Below, piece by piece: positions 42,929-51,061 of a DNA stretch of 64,000 nucleotides. The stretch's first letter is position 1, and every line of letters begins with the position of its first letter. Under the pieces are notes generated by a model that was not told the DNA's origin, made no database searches, and saw only the letters and a program-made list of their open reading frames with translations. The position numbers and the translations under genes are program-made. This DNA is from DATKPE01 sp035524335 (GTDB taxonomy: Bacteria > Bacteroidota > Ignavibacteria > UBA10030 > SZUA-254), in contig DATKPE010000038.1 of NCBI GenBank assembly GCA_035524335.1, positions 101,452 through 165,451 of the forward strand, in the 5' to 3' direction.

Positions 42929-43297
42929 ATGAAGCCGACCAGAATCGAACGGGGGGAACCGGGGACCTTGTCTCTGCGGTGGGACGACGGACATGCCGGG
43001 GTATCGACGCTCGTCCGCCTTCGCGACGGCTGTCCCTGCGCGGAGTGCAGCGGGGAAACCGTTCTTCTGCGCACGTATGTCCCTCCCGCTCCCGATACCA
43101 CCGCGCCGGGGAGATACGATCTTGTCCGGCTGGATCCGGTCGGGGCGTATGCGCTCCAGTTCACCTGGGGAGACGGGCACGGCAGCGGCATTTACACATG
43201 GGAGTATCTGCGGTCGCTCTGCGAGTGTGCAATCTGCCGGAGCGGCGGCGCTGAACATTCACCTCACCCCACATCCGATCCGGCGGGTTCCCGATGA
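42929..43297 (+). CDS. DUF971 domain protein
   Basis: 122 residues matching DUF971 (GBBH-like N-terminal domain), small proteins often linked to iron-sulfur or hydroxylase contexts. The core phrases LSLRWDDGHAGV, CPCAECSG and VGAYALQFTWGDGHGSGIYT are present, followed by LCECAICRSGG with paired cysteines that may bind metal. Function is not established. The stop overlaps the next start (ATGA). Confidence 0.8.
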   Translation: MKPTRIERGEPGTLSLRWDDGHAGVSTLVRLRDGCPCAECSGETVLLRTYVPPAPDTTAPGRYDLVRLDPVGAYALQFTWGDGHGSGIYTWEYLRSLCECAICRSGGAEHSPHPTSDPAGSR

Positions 43298-43815
43298 AAA
43301 CAGTCTGGCGCAGAATCGTCACCATTGTCGAAAAATATCCGGTCGTCACTGCCGGCATCATCATCTACCTGTACTATCTTCTCGCATCCATCAACGTATT
43401 CCGGCACTCGGGGGAACATCAGACGGTGCTCGACTATGTGATGAACTTCGACTCGCTGATATTTCTCTGGCTTGCCGCGGCGGCCTTTCTCCAGGTGCTC
43501 CGGATCCGCAAATCGTACCGGGAGGAGCAGGACAAGCGGCGCGAGATGGAATTGCTGATCGAGCGCCAGCGGATTCACACGCAGCTGGTGAACGACATCA
43601 CCCTCATGCTTCAGGACAGCGTCAATAATCCCCTCGCCCTCATCGGCGTGACCACGCAGGAGATGAGAAAACGATTTGCCGTCGATGAGGATATCGTCCG
43701 TTCGCTCGACCGGATCGAAGGGGCCATGCAGAGGATACACAATACGATCCGCGATATTCAGGTCTACGAAACACAGAAAATGGTGGAAAAAACAAACGCC
43801 CAGCTTCTGAAATAG
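43294..43815 (+). CDS. membrane protein with histidine-kinase-like DHp helix but no phospho-acceptor histidine
   Basis: 173 residues: two membrane helices (VVTAGIIIYLYYLLASI and SLIFLWLAAAAFLQVL), a coiled coil (about 72-97), then a segment resembling the dimerisation domain of histidine kinases. Its H-box-like QDSVNNPLALIGVT has Asp108 where HELNNPLA-type boxes have the His. No ATPase domain follows; the protein ends about 60 residues later. It could be a scaffold or a dimerising partner of a real kinase. It overlaps DUF971 by four bases and lies upstream of a PilB-type ATPase. Confidence 0.6.
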   Translation: MKTVWRRIVTIVEKYPVVTAGIIIYLYYLLASINVFRHSGEHQTVLDYVMNFDSLIFLWLAAAAFLQVLRIRKSYREEQDKRREMELLIERQRIHTQLVNDITLMLQDSVNNPLALIGVTTQEMRKRFAVDEDIVRSLDRIEGAMQRIHNTIRDIQVYETQKMVEKTNAQLLK

Positions 43816-44012
43816 AGGTTTTTCCGGGTACACCGCGGTAAACAGACCAAACCCTCCTTTCCCGCCTGCAGTGCCATTTTTGCTCGCCCTGAGGGGTGAG
43901 ATTCGTCACATCCCGTTTTTATTTCCCCCCCGCTCCGGGTACATTCCTGTACGCCGGGATTCCGGTTGTGGGCCGGTCTGCCTGGCGAAGAGGGAACAAC
44001 GACGAGGGTAGT

Positions 44013-45971
44013 ATGTCTACGGATAAACCGCAGGAAGAACAGCAGAGTTACGTTCTTCGCATGACCGGGACGACGGAGGGGCATGCAAAGAACCGCGGAG
44101 AGGAGACCGCCAGGCCGAGACAGCCTGTCCGGCCTGTCTCGTCCGCCCAGCTGATACCGAAGCGCGCCGAGGAAGGGGGCGTGTCCGCAGGTCCCCGCAA
44201 ACTCCCGGCGCGGCGCCTGGTCGACCGATTCATCGAGCAGGGAATCGTTACCAAGGAAAAGATCGAGCAGGTACTCGAAATCCAGCGGAAGCTCGGACCG
44301 AAGGAAAAGAAGCGCATCCTCGATATTCTCATCGACGATGTCGGCGTCGATTCCGACGCGATTCTGAAAATCGTTGCGGAACACTATTCGTTTGAATCGG
44401 TCGATCCCAATCCGGTTCTTGACAACAAGGAGCACCTCCAGTCGATCCGCGAGCAGTTGGACTCGCTCACCGCATTTTACTATGAGATGGCGATCCGGCT
44501 GAAAGTTCTCCCGTTCGAAATCCAGTCGAACGGTGTCGAAAAACTGGTTCTCATCACCCCCGATCCGACGCATCCCGACGTTCATACCGTCGCCCGCGCA
44601 TTCCGGTTCCAGAAGTATGAAATCAAACATGTCACCCTCCAGCATTGGAATGAACTCTGGCGGCGGATCACATTCGATCAGGGTGCGAAAAGTCTCGGAT
44701 TCGACGATGACGAGTTCATGCTCGGCATCGAGAAGGACGAAACCGACAAGGAGATGGAACAGTCGCTCGAAGACGAGATCGGGCGCGGCAAGCTCAACGA
44801 ACTGATCGAAAATGTGTTCATCGAAGGAACCCGGACCGGGGCGAGCGATATTCATGTCATCCCGAAGGATACCTACAAGACCGAATTCCATTTCCGGATC
44901 GACGGGCGCCTTTCGCTTTGGAGCACGATTAACGACGTCCGCTCTGAAGCCGTGATCACCGTCGTCAAAGACCACGCAAAAAACCTGGACCGTTTCGAGA
45001 AACTCCTTTCGCAGGATGGTTTTGCACAGCGGACGATCGACAATAAAATCGTCCGGTTCCGTTTTTCCACAATGCCGATCTACAGCGGCGACCTCCGGTC
45101 GAAACTGGAATCGGTGGTCATCCGGATTCTCCGCGACGCGCGGAGCAACACCATCGAATCGCTCGGCATGCCGCCGGAATCGAGCGGCCCGTTCCTCAAG
45201 GCAATCCGCAAGACACAGGGCATTGTCATCTTCACCGGCCCGACGGGAAGCGGGAAATCGACCTCCCAGTTCGCAGCCATCCAGACGATCATGGATCCGG
45301 GCATCAATATTCTCACAATCGAAGATCCCGTGGAATACGTCATCGAGGGATGCCGCCAGGTCAAGCTCAATTACAAGCTCGATTTCGAAGGCGCACTCCG
45401 CGGAATACTCCGGCATGATCCCGACGTCGTCATGGTGGGCGAGATGCGCGACAAGACCACGGCGGAAATCGCCATCAAACTGGCGAATACCGGGCATCTG
45501 ATCTTTTCCACCCTTCATACGAACGATTCGGTCAGCGCCATCACCCGTCTCTATAATATGGGCATCGAACCGTTCCTCCTTGCCTACACGATCAACATCA
45601 TCATCGCACAGCGGCTTGTCCGAAGACTGTGCGACCGGTGCAAGGTGATCGACGAGGAAATCGACCATGAACTGCTCCTCGCCTCGGGACTCACCGACAA
45701 GGAAATAGAGACGGGCACGTTCTATAAACCGGTCGGTTGTGTTCACTGCATCAGGGGATTCCGGGGCCGTATCGGGATCTTTGAAACACTCGTGCTCTCG
45801 AAGGACATCCGCAAGATGATCATGAAATCGCGCGACTTCATCGACGAGGATGCGATCCGGACGACCGCAATGCAGAACGGCATGCAGACCCTGCGGAAGT
45901 CGGCAATTGATCTGATCCGGAGCGGCATCACGAGCATTGAAAACGTGGAAGGTCTGATCGAGGAAGAATAG
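44013..45971 (+). CDS. GspE/PilB-family secretion or pilus ATPase
   Basis: 652 residues. A disordered start is followed by an MshEN-like N-terminal domain (LVDRFIEQGIVTKEKIEQVL, then DAILKIVAEHYSFESVDPN), a linking domain with TRTGASDIHVIPKD, Walker A GPTGSGKSTS, the Asp box ILTIEDPVEY, Walker B LRHDPDVVMVGEMRD and the His box FSTLHTNDSVSAI. A CxxC pair (CDRCK, CVHCIRG) near the end should bind zinc, as in PilB/GspE. It powers assembly of type IV pili or type II secretion. No other pilus gene is nearby. The start is ATG 44013 with GAGGG upstream; the open frame to 43896 is not supported. Confidence 0.88.
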   Translation: MSTDKPQEEQQSYVLRMTGTTEGHAKNRGEETARPRQPVRPVSSAQLIPKRAEEGGVSAGPRKLPARRLVDRFIEQGIVTKEKIEQVLEIQRKLGPKEKKRILDILIDDVGVDSDAILKIVAEHYSFESVDPNPVLDNKEHLQSIREQLDSLTAFYYEMAIRLKVLPFEIQSNGVEKLVLITPDPTHPDVHTVARAFRFQKYEIKHVTLQHWNELWRRITFDQGAKSLGFDDDEFMLGIEKDETDKEMEQSLEDEIGRGKLNELIENVFIEGTRTGASDIHVIPKDTYKTEFHFRIDGRLSLWSTINDVRSEAVITVVKDHAKNLDRFEKLLSQDGFAQRTIDNKIVRFRFSTMPIYSGDLRSKLESVVIRILRDARSNTIESLGMPPESSGPFLKAIRKTQGIVIFTGPTGSGKSTSQFAAIQTIMDPGINILTIEDPVEYVIEGCRQVKLNYKLDFEGALRGILRHDPDVVMVGEMRDKTTAEIAIKLANTGHLIFSTLHTNDSVSAITRLYNMGIEPFLLAYTINIIIAQRLVRRLCDRCKVIDEEIDHELLLASGLTDKEIETGTFYKPVGCVHCIRGFRGRIGIFETLVLSKDIRKMIMKSRDFIDEDAIRTTAMQNGMQTLRKSAIDLIRSGITSIENVEGLIEEE

Positions 45972-46032
45972 AGCGGTGTCGGTCTGCCGGTCGCTCCGTA
46001 GACGAGCAACCCTCCCGGCAGACTATGACGGG

Positions 46033-46070
46033 AAGCCCGCGGAGTGAAATCTGCGGGCTTTCTCTTTTTT
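46033..46070 (+). terminator. Rho-independent terminator after the PilB-type gene
   Basis: AAGCCCGC (46033-46040) pairs with GCGGGCTT (46053-46060), loop of 12, followed by TCTCTTTTTT. Confidence 0.85.
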
Positions 46071-46122
46071 CACCTCACCCGGTGCGCCATATCGGGGAAA
46101 TCCTTATATTTTTCCTGTCGAT

Positions 46123-47025
46123 ATGAAAAATCCATCCCCCCACGGCTCCAGGTCCCATCAGCTTGCCGCCGAGATGTGGCTCGTTCTTGTCGTGCTGATC
46201 TGGGCGGCCAATTATCCGCTCTCCAAATACGCCCTGGGCAGAATGGATCCGTTCATCTTCAATGCGATCCGGTACTGTACCGCCGCACTCGTCGCGCGCA
46301 GTATCATGCTCTTCCGGGATTCGTCCGTGCCGGTCGCTCCGGCCGACAGGTCCAGGTTTCTCCGGGCCGGCGTGGTGGCCAGTATTTTCTACCAGATTCT
46401 GTTTGTCGCCGGGCTTGCACGGGCGACGGCGGGCAATGCGGCGGTGATCCTCTCGACATCGCCGCTCTGGACCGTCTATATCCAGGCGCGCCTCCATCGC
46501 GACCGGATCCCCACAGCGATGTTCTCCGGCATGATCCTCTCCCTGGCGGGTGTGCTCCTTATCATCGTCGGCGGCGGAACAAAATTCGGTTTTGCCAGCA
46601 GTGAATTCGCCGGAGACCTGATCCTTTTCGGCGCGGCACTGTTGTGGGGGTTGAACAGCAATCTCCAGAAGCCGCTTCTCACGACCTATTCGCCGCTCCA
46701 GCTTTCCTGGATCTTTTTTCTCATCGGTGCGGTGGGATTGACAGCCATTGCGATTCCGGTATTGGTCTCGTCCGGCCTGGGCGGGGCGGGATGGGGAGAA
46801 GGAGGCGCCGCGGTTCTCTCCGGCGCATTTTCGATCGGCATCGGGAACCTCTACTGGTCGCATGGGGTGAAGGTGCTCGGGCCGGGGAAGACCGCCAATT
46901 TCAACAACCTCGTTCCGGTCGTTGCGATCGGACTTTCGTACCTGACCCTTCATGAAACACTGACTGCGCTTCAGCTCATCGGCACGTCGGTTACGGTTAT
47001 CGGGGTCTGGATCGCACGCCGGTGA
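46123..47025 (+). CDS. EamA/DMT-family transporter, second copy
   Basis: 300 residues, ten hydrophobic helices in two EamA repeats, an inner-membrane carrier for an unknown small metabolite. First helix LVLVVLIWAANYPLSKYAL, second repeat from LILFGAALLWGLNSNLQKPL. It is not closely similar to the EamA protein at 3706. The ATG at 46123 lies only about six bases below the expected transcription start of a TATATT box at 46105-46110; the ATG at 46174 (MWLVLVVLIW) is an alternative start. Monocistronic, between a terminator and the lemA promoter. Confidence 0.82.
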   Translation: MKNPSPHGSRSHQLAAEMWLVLVVLIWAANYPLSKYALGRMDPFIFNAIRYCTAALVARSIMLFRDSSVPVAPADRSRFLRAGVVASIFYQILFVAGLARATAGNAAVILSTSPLWTVYIQARLHRDRIPTAMFSGMILSLAGVLLIIVGGGTKFGFASSEFAGDLILFGAALLWGLNSNLQKPLLTTYSPLQLSWIFFLIGAVGLTAIAIPVLVSSGLGGAGWGEGGAAVLSGAFSIGIGNLYWSHGVKVLGPGKTANFNNLVPVVAIGLSYLTLHETLTALQLIGTSVTVIGVWIARR

Positions 47026-47065
47026 CGCCGGCGTAACCCCGGGGGCATTCCGCCGTAAGAGAATA

Positions 47066-47094
47066 TTGCAGGCCATCGTATTTTTCTTTACGTT
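47066..47094 (+). promoter_or_regulatory. promoter of the lemA-TPM operon
   Basis: TTGCAG (47066-47071), 17 bases, TACGTT (47089-47094). Start near 47101, about 38 bases before the lemA ATG at 47139; this rules out the upstream ATG at 47097. Confidence 0.55.
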
Positions 47095-47138
47095 ATATGA
47101 CGGAATGGCGGAAAATTCATAAAAAAGGACCAATATCC

Positions 47139-47744
47139 ATGAAGCGTTCGACAATCATCATTCTTTCGGTTCTCGGCGGGCTTATTCTGCTTGCACTTCT
47201 CATCGGCGGGTGGATCACCGGAATGTACAATACTCTCGTCAAGCTCGATGAGGGTGTCAACCAGTCGTGGGCGCAGGTGCAGAACCAGTACCAGCGGCGT
47301 CTCGACCTCATTCCGAACCTCGTGGAAACGGTGAAGGGGTATGCGGAACATGAAAGCAATGTCTTCACGGAAGTGGCGGAAGCCCGTTCAAGCGTCGGCA
47401 AACTACAGGTGACGCCGGAGATCCTGAACAACCCGCAGACCTTCCAGAAATTCCAGGAGGCGCAGGCCGGTCTCACCTCTGCGCTCTCCCGTCTTCTTGC
47501 CGTTGCTGAGAACTACCCCCAGCTGAAAGCGAACGAAAATTTCCTCCAACTGCAGTCCCAGCTGGAGGGGACCGAAAACAGAATCGCGGTTGAGCGCCAG
47601 AGGTTCAACCAGGTTGTCCAGGAATACAACACCCGGATCCGGACATTCCCGACCGCCGTATTTGCGGGCATGTTCGGCTTCAGCCAGAAAGCCTATTTCC
47701 AGGCCGAAGCAGGCGCGGACAAAGCGCCGAAGGTGAAATTTTGA
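47139..47744 (+). CDS. lemA: LemA family protein
   Basis: 201 residues: one N-terminal membrane helix (ILSVLGGLILLALLIGGW), then a long helical bundle outside the membrane. Signature parts are VNQSWAQVQNQYQRRLDLIP, LVETVKGYAEHE and LEGTENRIAVERQRFNQVV. The role of LemA in bacteria is unknown, but it is very often paired with TPM-domain genes, as here. AAAGGA lies eight bases before the ATG. The stop overlaps the TTG start of the next gene. Confidence 0.9.
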   Translation: MKRSTIIILSVLGGLILLALLIGGWITGMYNTLVKLDEGVNQSWAQVQNQYQRRLDLIPNLVETVKGYAEHESNVFTEVAEARSSVGKLQVTPEILNNPQTFQKFQEAQAGLTSALSRLLAVAENYPQLKANENFLQLQSQLEGTENRIAVERQRFNQVVQEYNTRIRTFPTAVFAGMFGFSQKAYFQAEAGADKAPKVKF

Positions 47745-48490
47745 ACAAGCTTCTTCTGTCGCTCATTCTGCTCGCTCTCCTCTGGGGCGCCGGCGGACCG
47801 GTGCGTGCGCAGGAGCAGGATATCCCGGTGGTTCACCGGCATGTCAACGATTTTGCGGGATGGATCACTCCGGCGCAGGCTTCTCAGCTGGAGGATTCGC
47901 TGACCCTGTTTGAACAGCAGACCTCCACCCAGATCGTCGTCCTGATCATCAGGTCGCTGAACGGAGCGTCGCTGGAAGATTATTCCCTCCGGGCCGCGGA
48001 GAAAAACGGCATCGGGGTCAAGACACGGAACAACGGAGTTCTCCTCCTGATTGTGAAGGAAGAACGCCGCGTGCGGATCGAAGTCGGTTACGGTCTTGAA
48101 GGCGCGCTCCCCGATGCGGTCAGCGATCAGATCATCCGGCACATCATCGGGCCAAAATTCAGGTACGGTGATTATTACGGCGGCATGGTGGCGGGGTGTG
48201 AGGCGATCATGGCGGCAACAAAGGGAGAATTCGCCGCCGACAGCAATCAGCAGAGAAAGCGCGGATTTCCCTCCGCAGGCATCATCCTTATTATCGCATT
48301 TTTCAGCATATTCACCAGGCTTCTCACGCGCGGCACCCGGCGCATGTATCTCGGTCCACGCGGAACATACTTCGGCGGATTCGGTGGATTCGGCGGGGGC
48401 GGATTCGGCGGAGGAGGAGGATTCGGCGGGGGTGGGTTCAGCGGCGGGGGCGGAAGCTTCGGCGGCGGCGGCGCGAGCGGCGGCTGGTAA
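47741..48490 (+). CDS. TPM-domain (YgcG-type) membrane protein with Gly-rich tail
   Basis: 249 residues: signal peptide (LSLILLALLWGAGGPVRAQ), TPM domain (about 30-165; HVNDFAGWITPAQASQLEDS, STQIVVLIIRSL, VRIEVGYGLEGALPDAVSDQ), one membrane helix (GIILIIAFFSIFTRLL) and a tail of Gly/Phe repeats (GFGGGGFGGG...) ending in ASGGW. TPM domains have been tied to photosystem II repair in plants, but the bacterial role is open. The start is TTG 47741, overlapping the lemA stop by four bases, so translation is coupled. Confidence 0.85.
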   Translation: MNKLLLSLILLALLWGAGGPVRAQEQDIPVVHRHVNDFAGWITPAQASQLEDSLTLFEQQTSTQIVVLIIRSLNGASLEDYSLRAAEKNGIGVKTRNNGVLLLIVKEERRVRIEVGYGLEGALPDAVSDQIIRHIIGPKFRYGDYYGGMVAGCEAIMAATKGEFAADSNQQRKRGFPSAGIILIIAFFSIFTRLLTRGTRRMYLGPRGTYFGGFGGFGGGGFGGGGGFGGGGFSGGGGSFGGGGASGGW

Positions 48491-48501
48491 GGATCACGGC
48501 G

Positions 48502-48957
48502 ATGAACATTTTTTCCAAAAAAATACTGTCGAAGGAGGATCTGGGCATCCTGGCGGCTGAGATTGCCGGAATGGAACTGACCACCTCGGGAGAGCTCCGG
48601 GTGGTCATTCGGCACCATCGCCATTTCACCGAATGGCGGCGCGCGATCCATGAGATCGCTCTCTCAGAATTCCGGCGGCTCGGCATGCATCACACCCGGG
48701 ATCATACCGGCGTCCTCATATTCCTTCTCGTTTCCGAACGGCGGTTTCACATTATTGCCGACGAAGGGATACATGCAAAGGTGGCCGATGGTACATGGGA
48801 CGCCGTAGCGGCCGGCATGTCGGCGCACTTCCGGCAGGGAAACTTCCGGCAGGGAATCTCGGAGGCCATCGCGGCCGTCGGGACCGTCCTCGCCCGGGAA
48901 TTCCCCCGCACGGAAGGCAAAGGGAACGAACTGCCCGACGATGTCATAGAAGAATGA
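48502..48957 (+). CDS. second TPM-domain protein, soluble
   Basis: 151 residues forming a single TPM domain without signal peptide or membrane helix (LGILAAEIAGMELTTSGELR at 14-33; HTGVLIFLLVSERRFHIIAD; VADGTWDAVAAGMSAHFRQG). It lies 11 bases after the membrane TPM gene, so the pair may work together. A perfect 15-base tandem repeat inside makes the phrase FRQGNFRQG. Its stop overlaps the next start (ATGA). Confidence 0.8.
   Translation: MNIFSKKILSKEDLGILAAEIAGMELTTSGELRVVIRHHRHFTEWRRAIHEIALSEFRRLGMHHTRDHTGVLIFLLVSERRFHIIADEGIHAKVADGTWDAVAAGMSAHFRQGNFRQGISEAIAAVGTVLAREFPRTEGKGNELPDDVIEE
48827..48856 (+). repeat. perfect 15-base tandem duplication in the second TPM gene
   Basis: The unit ACTTCCGGCAGGGAA occurs at 48827-48841 and again at 48842-48856 with no mismatch. 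It is in frame and adds five residues. Confidence 0.95.
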
Positions 48958-50420
48958 CGGACCCGGAGAAGGATTTGGAAGATCGCCTGTCTGAACTGGA
49001 GAGGATCGCCGCCAGCCTGGAACCGTCCGCCGAAGCGCGCGGGGTCCTGCGCGACGCTGTCATCGCCTATACCGAGAAGTTCATAGAGGAGATCTATACC
49101 CTCCCGGCATACAACGTCACGGGCGACAAGGGCAGGGAGATCTATGCCTCCCCGATTTCGGAAGGTCCCATGCCCGTGGATGAAGTCCTCCGCCTCTTTG
49201 CACACGCCGTCGACCGTCCCGGGCTGAACCCGGCCTCTCATGGCCACCTCGGTTATATTCCGGGAGGCGGAATTTACGCCTCCGCCGTCGCCGATTATCT
49301 CGCCGATATCACGAACCGGTATGCAGGCATTTTCTACGGCGGACCTGGTGCGGTGAGGCTCGAAAACATGCTGATTGCATGGATGGCTTCCCTTACAGGA
49401 TATCCGGCCGGGGCCGGCGGAAACCTCACTTCCGGCGGGAGCATCGCGAACCTGATCGGGATCGTCGCCGCACGCGATGCAAAGGGAATCGGATCACGCG
49501 ATGTCGGGCGATCGGTCATCTACCTCACCGATCAGGCCCATCACTCCGTCGACAAGGCGATCCGCATTGCCGGTCTGGCGGAATGCCCTCTCCGCCGCAT
49601 TCCCGTTACTCCATTTCATCGGATGGACGCGTCCCTGCTCGAACTGACCATGAAGAAGGACCGGGCTTCGGGTCTCCGCCCGTTTCTTGTGATCGGGTCG
49701 GCCGGGACCACCGATACCGGCGCCGTCGATCCGCTCGCCAATATCGCCGATCTGGCCGAGGCTCATGACTGCTGGTTTCACTGCGACGGGGCTTACGGCG
49801 CGTTCTTCATACTCTGTTCCGGGATGAACCGGATCCTCTCGGGCATGGAAAGATCCGACTCTCTCGTCATGGATCCCCACAAGGGGCTTTTTCTTCCGTA
49901 TGGCACCGGTGCGGTGCTCGTCCGCGACCGCCGGCGCATGCACGATTCATTCCGGTACAACGCGAGCTACCTCCTCGATGCGATGAGCGATGCCGATGAG
50001 CTTTCCCCCGCGGATCTCTCACCCGAACTGACCAAGCACTTCCGCGGACTCCGCCTCTGGCTTCCGCTGAAAATCCACGGACTCCGGCCGTTCCGGGCCT
50101 GTCTCGAGGAAAAACTTCTCCTTGCCCGCTATTTCTGGGAAAAGATCAGGGAATGCGACGGATTTGAGGCCGGACCTCAGCCCGACCTGTCTGTCGTCAC
50201 CTACCGGTATGTGCCGAAGCGCGGCAACGCCGATGAATTCAACAAAGTTCTGATCGAAAAAATTCAAAACGACGGACGGATATTCCTCTCCTCCACCCGT
50301 CTCGGCGGAAATTTCGTACTCCGGCTTGCCGTCCTCGCCTTCCGCACCCACCGGTGGACGATCGACCTGACACTGAAACTGCTCACCGACTACGCCAGGG
50401 AGATCGAACGCGAGTTCTGA
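48954..50420 (+). CDS. PLP-dependent group II decarboxylase (aromatic amino acid/glutamate decarboxylase-like)
   Basis: 488 residues, fold-type I pyridoxal-phosphate enzyme. The cofactor Lys is in VMDPHKGLFLPYGTGA, the Asp that holds the pyridine nitrogen is in WFHCDGAYGA and the stacking His is in LTDQAHHSVDKA. N-terminal GHLGYIPGGGIYASAVADYL is typical of the aromatic-L-amino-acid decarboxylase branch. The product could be a biogenic amine; the substrate is not decided by sequence. It overlaps the TPM gene by four bases and abuts the convergent YdeI gene with no gap. Confidence 0.85.
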   Translation: MTDPEKDLEDRLSELERIAASLEPSAEARGVLRDAVIAYTEKFIEEIYTLPAYNVTGDKGREIYASPISEGPMPVDEVLRLFAHAVDRPGLNPASHGHLGYIPGGGIYASAVADYLADITNRYAGIFYGGPGAVRLENMLIAWMASLTGYPAGAGGNLTSGGSIANLIGIVAARDAKGIGSRDVGRSVIYLTDQAHHSVDKAIRIAGLAECPLRRIPVTPFHRMDASLLELTMKKDRASGLRPFLVIGSAGTTDTGAVDPLANIADLAEAHDCWFHCDGAYGAFFILCSGMNRILSGMERSDSLVMDPHKGLFLPYGTGAVLVRDRRRMHDSFRYNASYLLDAMSDADELSPADLSPELTKHFRGLRLWLPLKIHGLRPFRACLEEKLLLARYFWEKIRECDGFEAGPQPDLSVVTYRYVPKRGNADEFNKVLIEKIQNDGRIFLSSTRLGGNFVLRLAVLAFRTHRWTIDLTLKLLTDYAREIEREF

Positions 50421-51050
50421 TCAGCCTTTCTTTTCGTACCGCCAGTTCCTTCCCTTCCCCGTCGATATCCAGCGCACCGCAGTCGCGATCCGTTTCGCAC
50501 GCGTTTCTTCACGCTTCGCCTCGGAGATCCATTCGCTGTATTCACGCCGGTGAGCATCGCTGAATTCCCCGAAGGCCCTGAGCGCACGCCTGTTTTTGCG
50601 GAGGGCCGTCATCAGTCCGGCGGGCACGACTACCGGCCCCTTTTTGGTCCGCCGGACCGGTTTCGGCAATTCTCCGGCTTCGTTCCGCCTGCAGATCTGA
50701 CGGATAAATTCGCGCAGATGCCGGTCGGCGGGCAGATCCTTCAGCCCGGTCAGCCGCCCGAATTGACCCATTGCCGCGCGTTCCTTCTTTTTCAGGATTC
50801 CCTCCGGGTCGTTCAGCTTCGACGGTTTCCAGAGAAAAAATGTGCAGTGCGACTTGAACGCGCCCATCCCACCGACGATGCCGTGGTATTCGAAAAACGG
50901 CATCCCCCATTTCATTGTCTCGGTCACACCCGGAGAGGCGGAATGGACAAGCGAACGGAGGTGGGAAAGTATGGGCCGGGCAAATGCCCCTGCGCCGGCA
51001 ATGTACTTGTCGATCCTCGGATCTTTTCTGCCCATAGGTCTGCTGTGCAT
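50421..51050 (-). CDS. YdeI/OmpD-associated family protein
   Basis: About 209 residues. The N-terminal half is a DUF1801-type domain (KYIAGAGAFARPILSHLRSL; TETMKWGMPFFEYHGIVGGM; FKSHCTFFLW) and the C-terminal half is the YdeI-type tail (PADLM-like ALRKNRRALRAFGEFSDAHR, EYSEWISEAKREETRAKRI). Relatives have been linked to envelope stress, but function is unclear. The start could be ATG 51050 or ATG 51035. It is the last gene of a three-gene minus-strand group; its start lies 11 bases after the aldo/keto reductase stop. Confidence 0.8.
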   Translation of the reverse strand: MHSRPMGRKDPRIDKYIAGAGAFARPILSHLRSLVHSASPGVTETMKWGMPFFEYHGIVGGMGAFKSHCTFFLWKPSKLNDPEGILKKKERAAMGQFGRLTGLKDLPADRHLREFIRQICRRNEAGELPKPVRRTKKGPVVVPAGLMTALRKNRRALRAFGEFSDAHRREYSEWISEAKREETRAKRIATAVRWISTGKGRNWRYEKKG

Positions 51051-51061
51051 GATGTGAATGA

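Noticed and set aside
48360..48487. Gly/Phe-rich repeats as a mobile or CRISPR-like repeat
   Set aside because: They are codon repeats for the low-complexity tail of the TPM protein, in frame, with no regular spacers.
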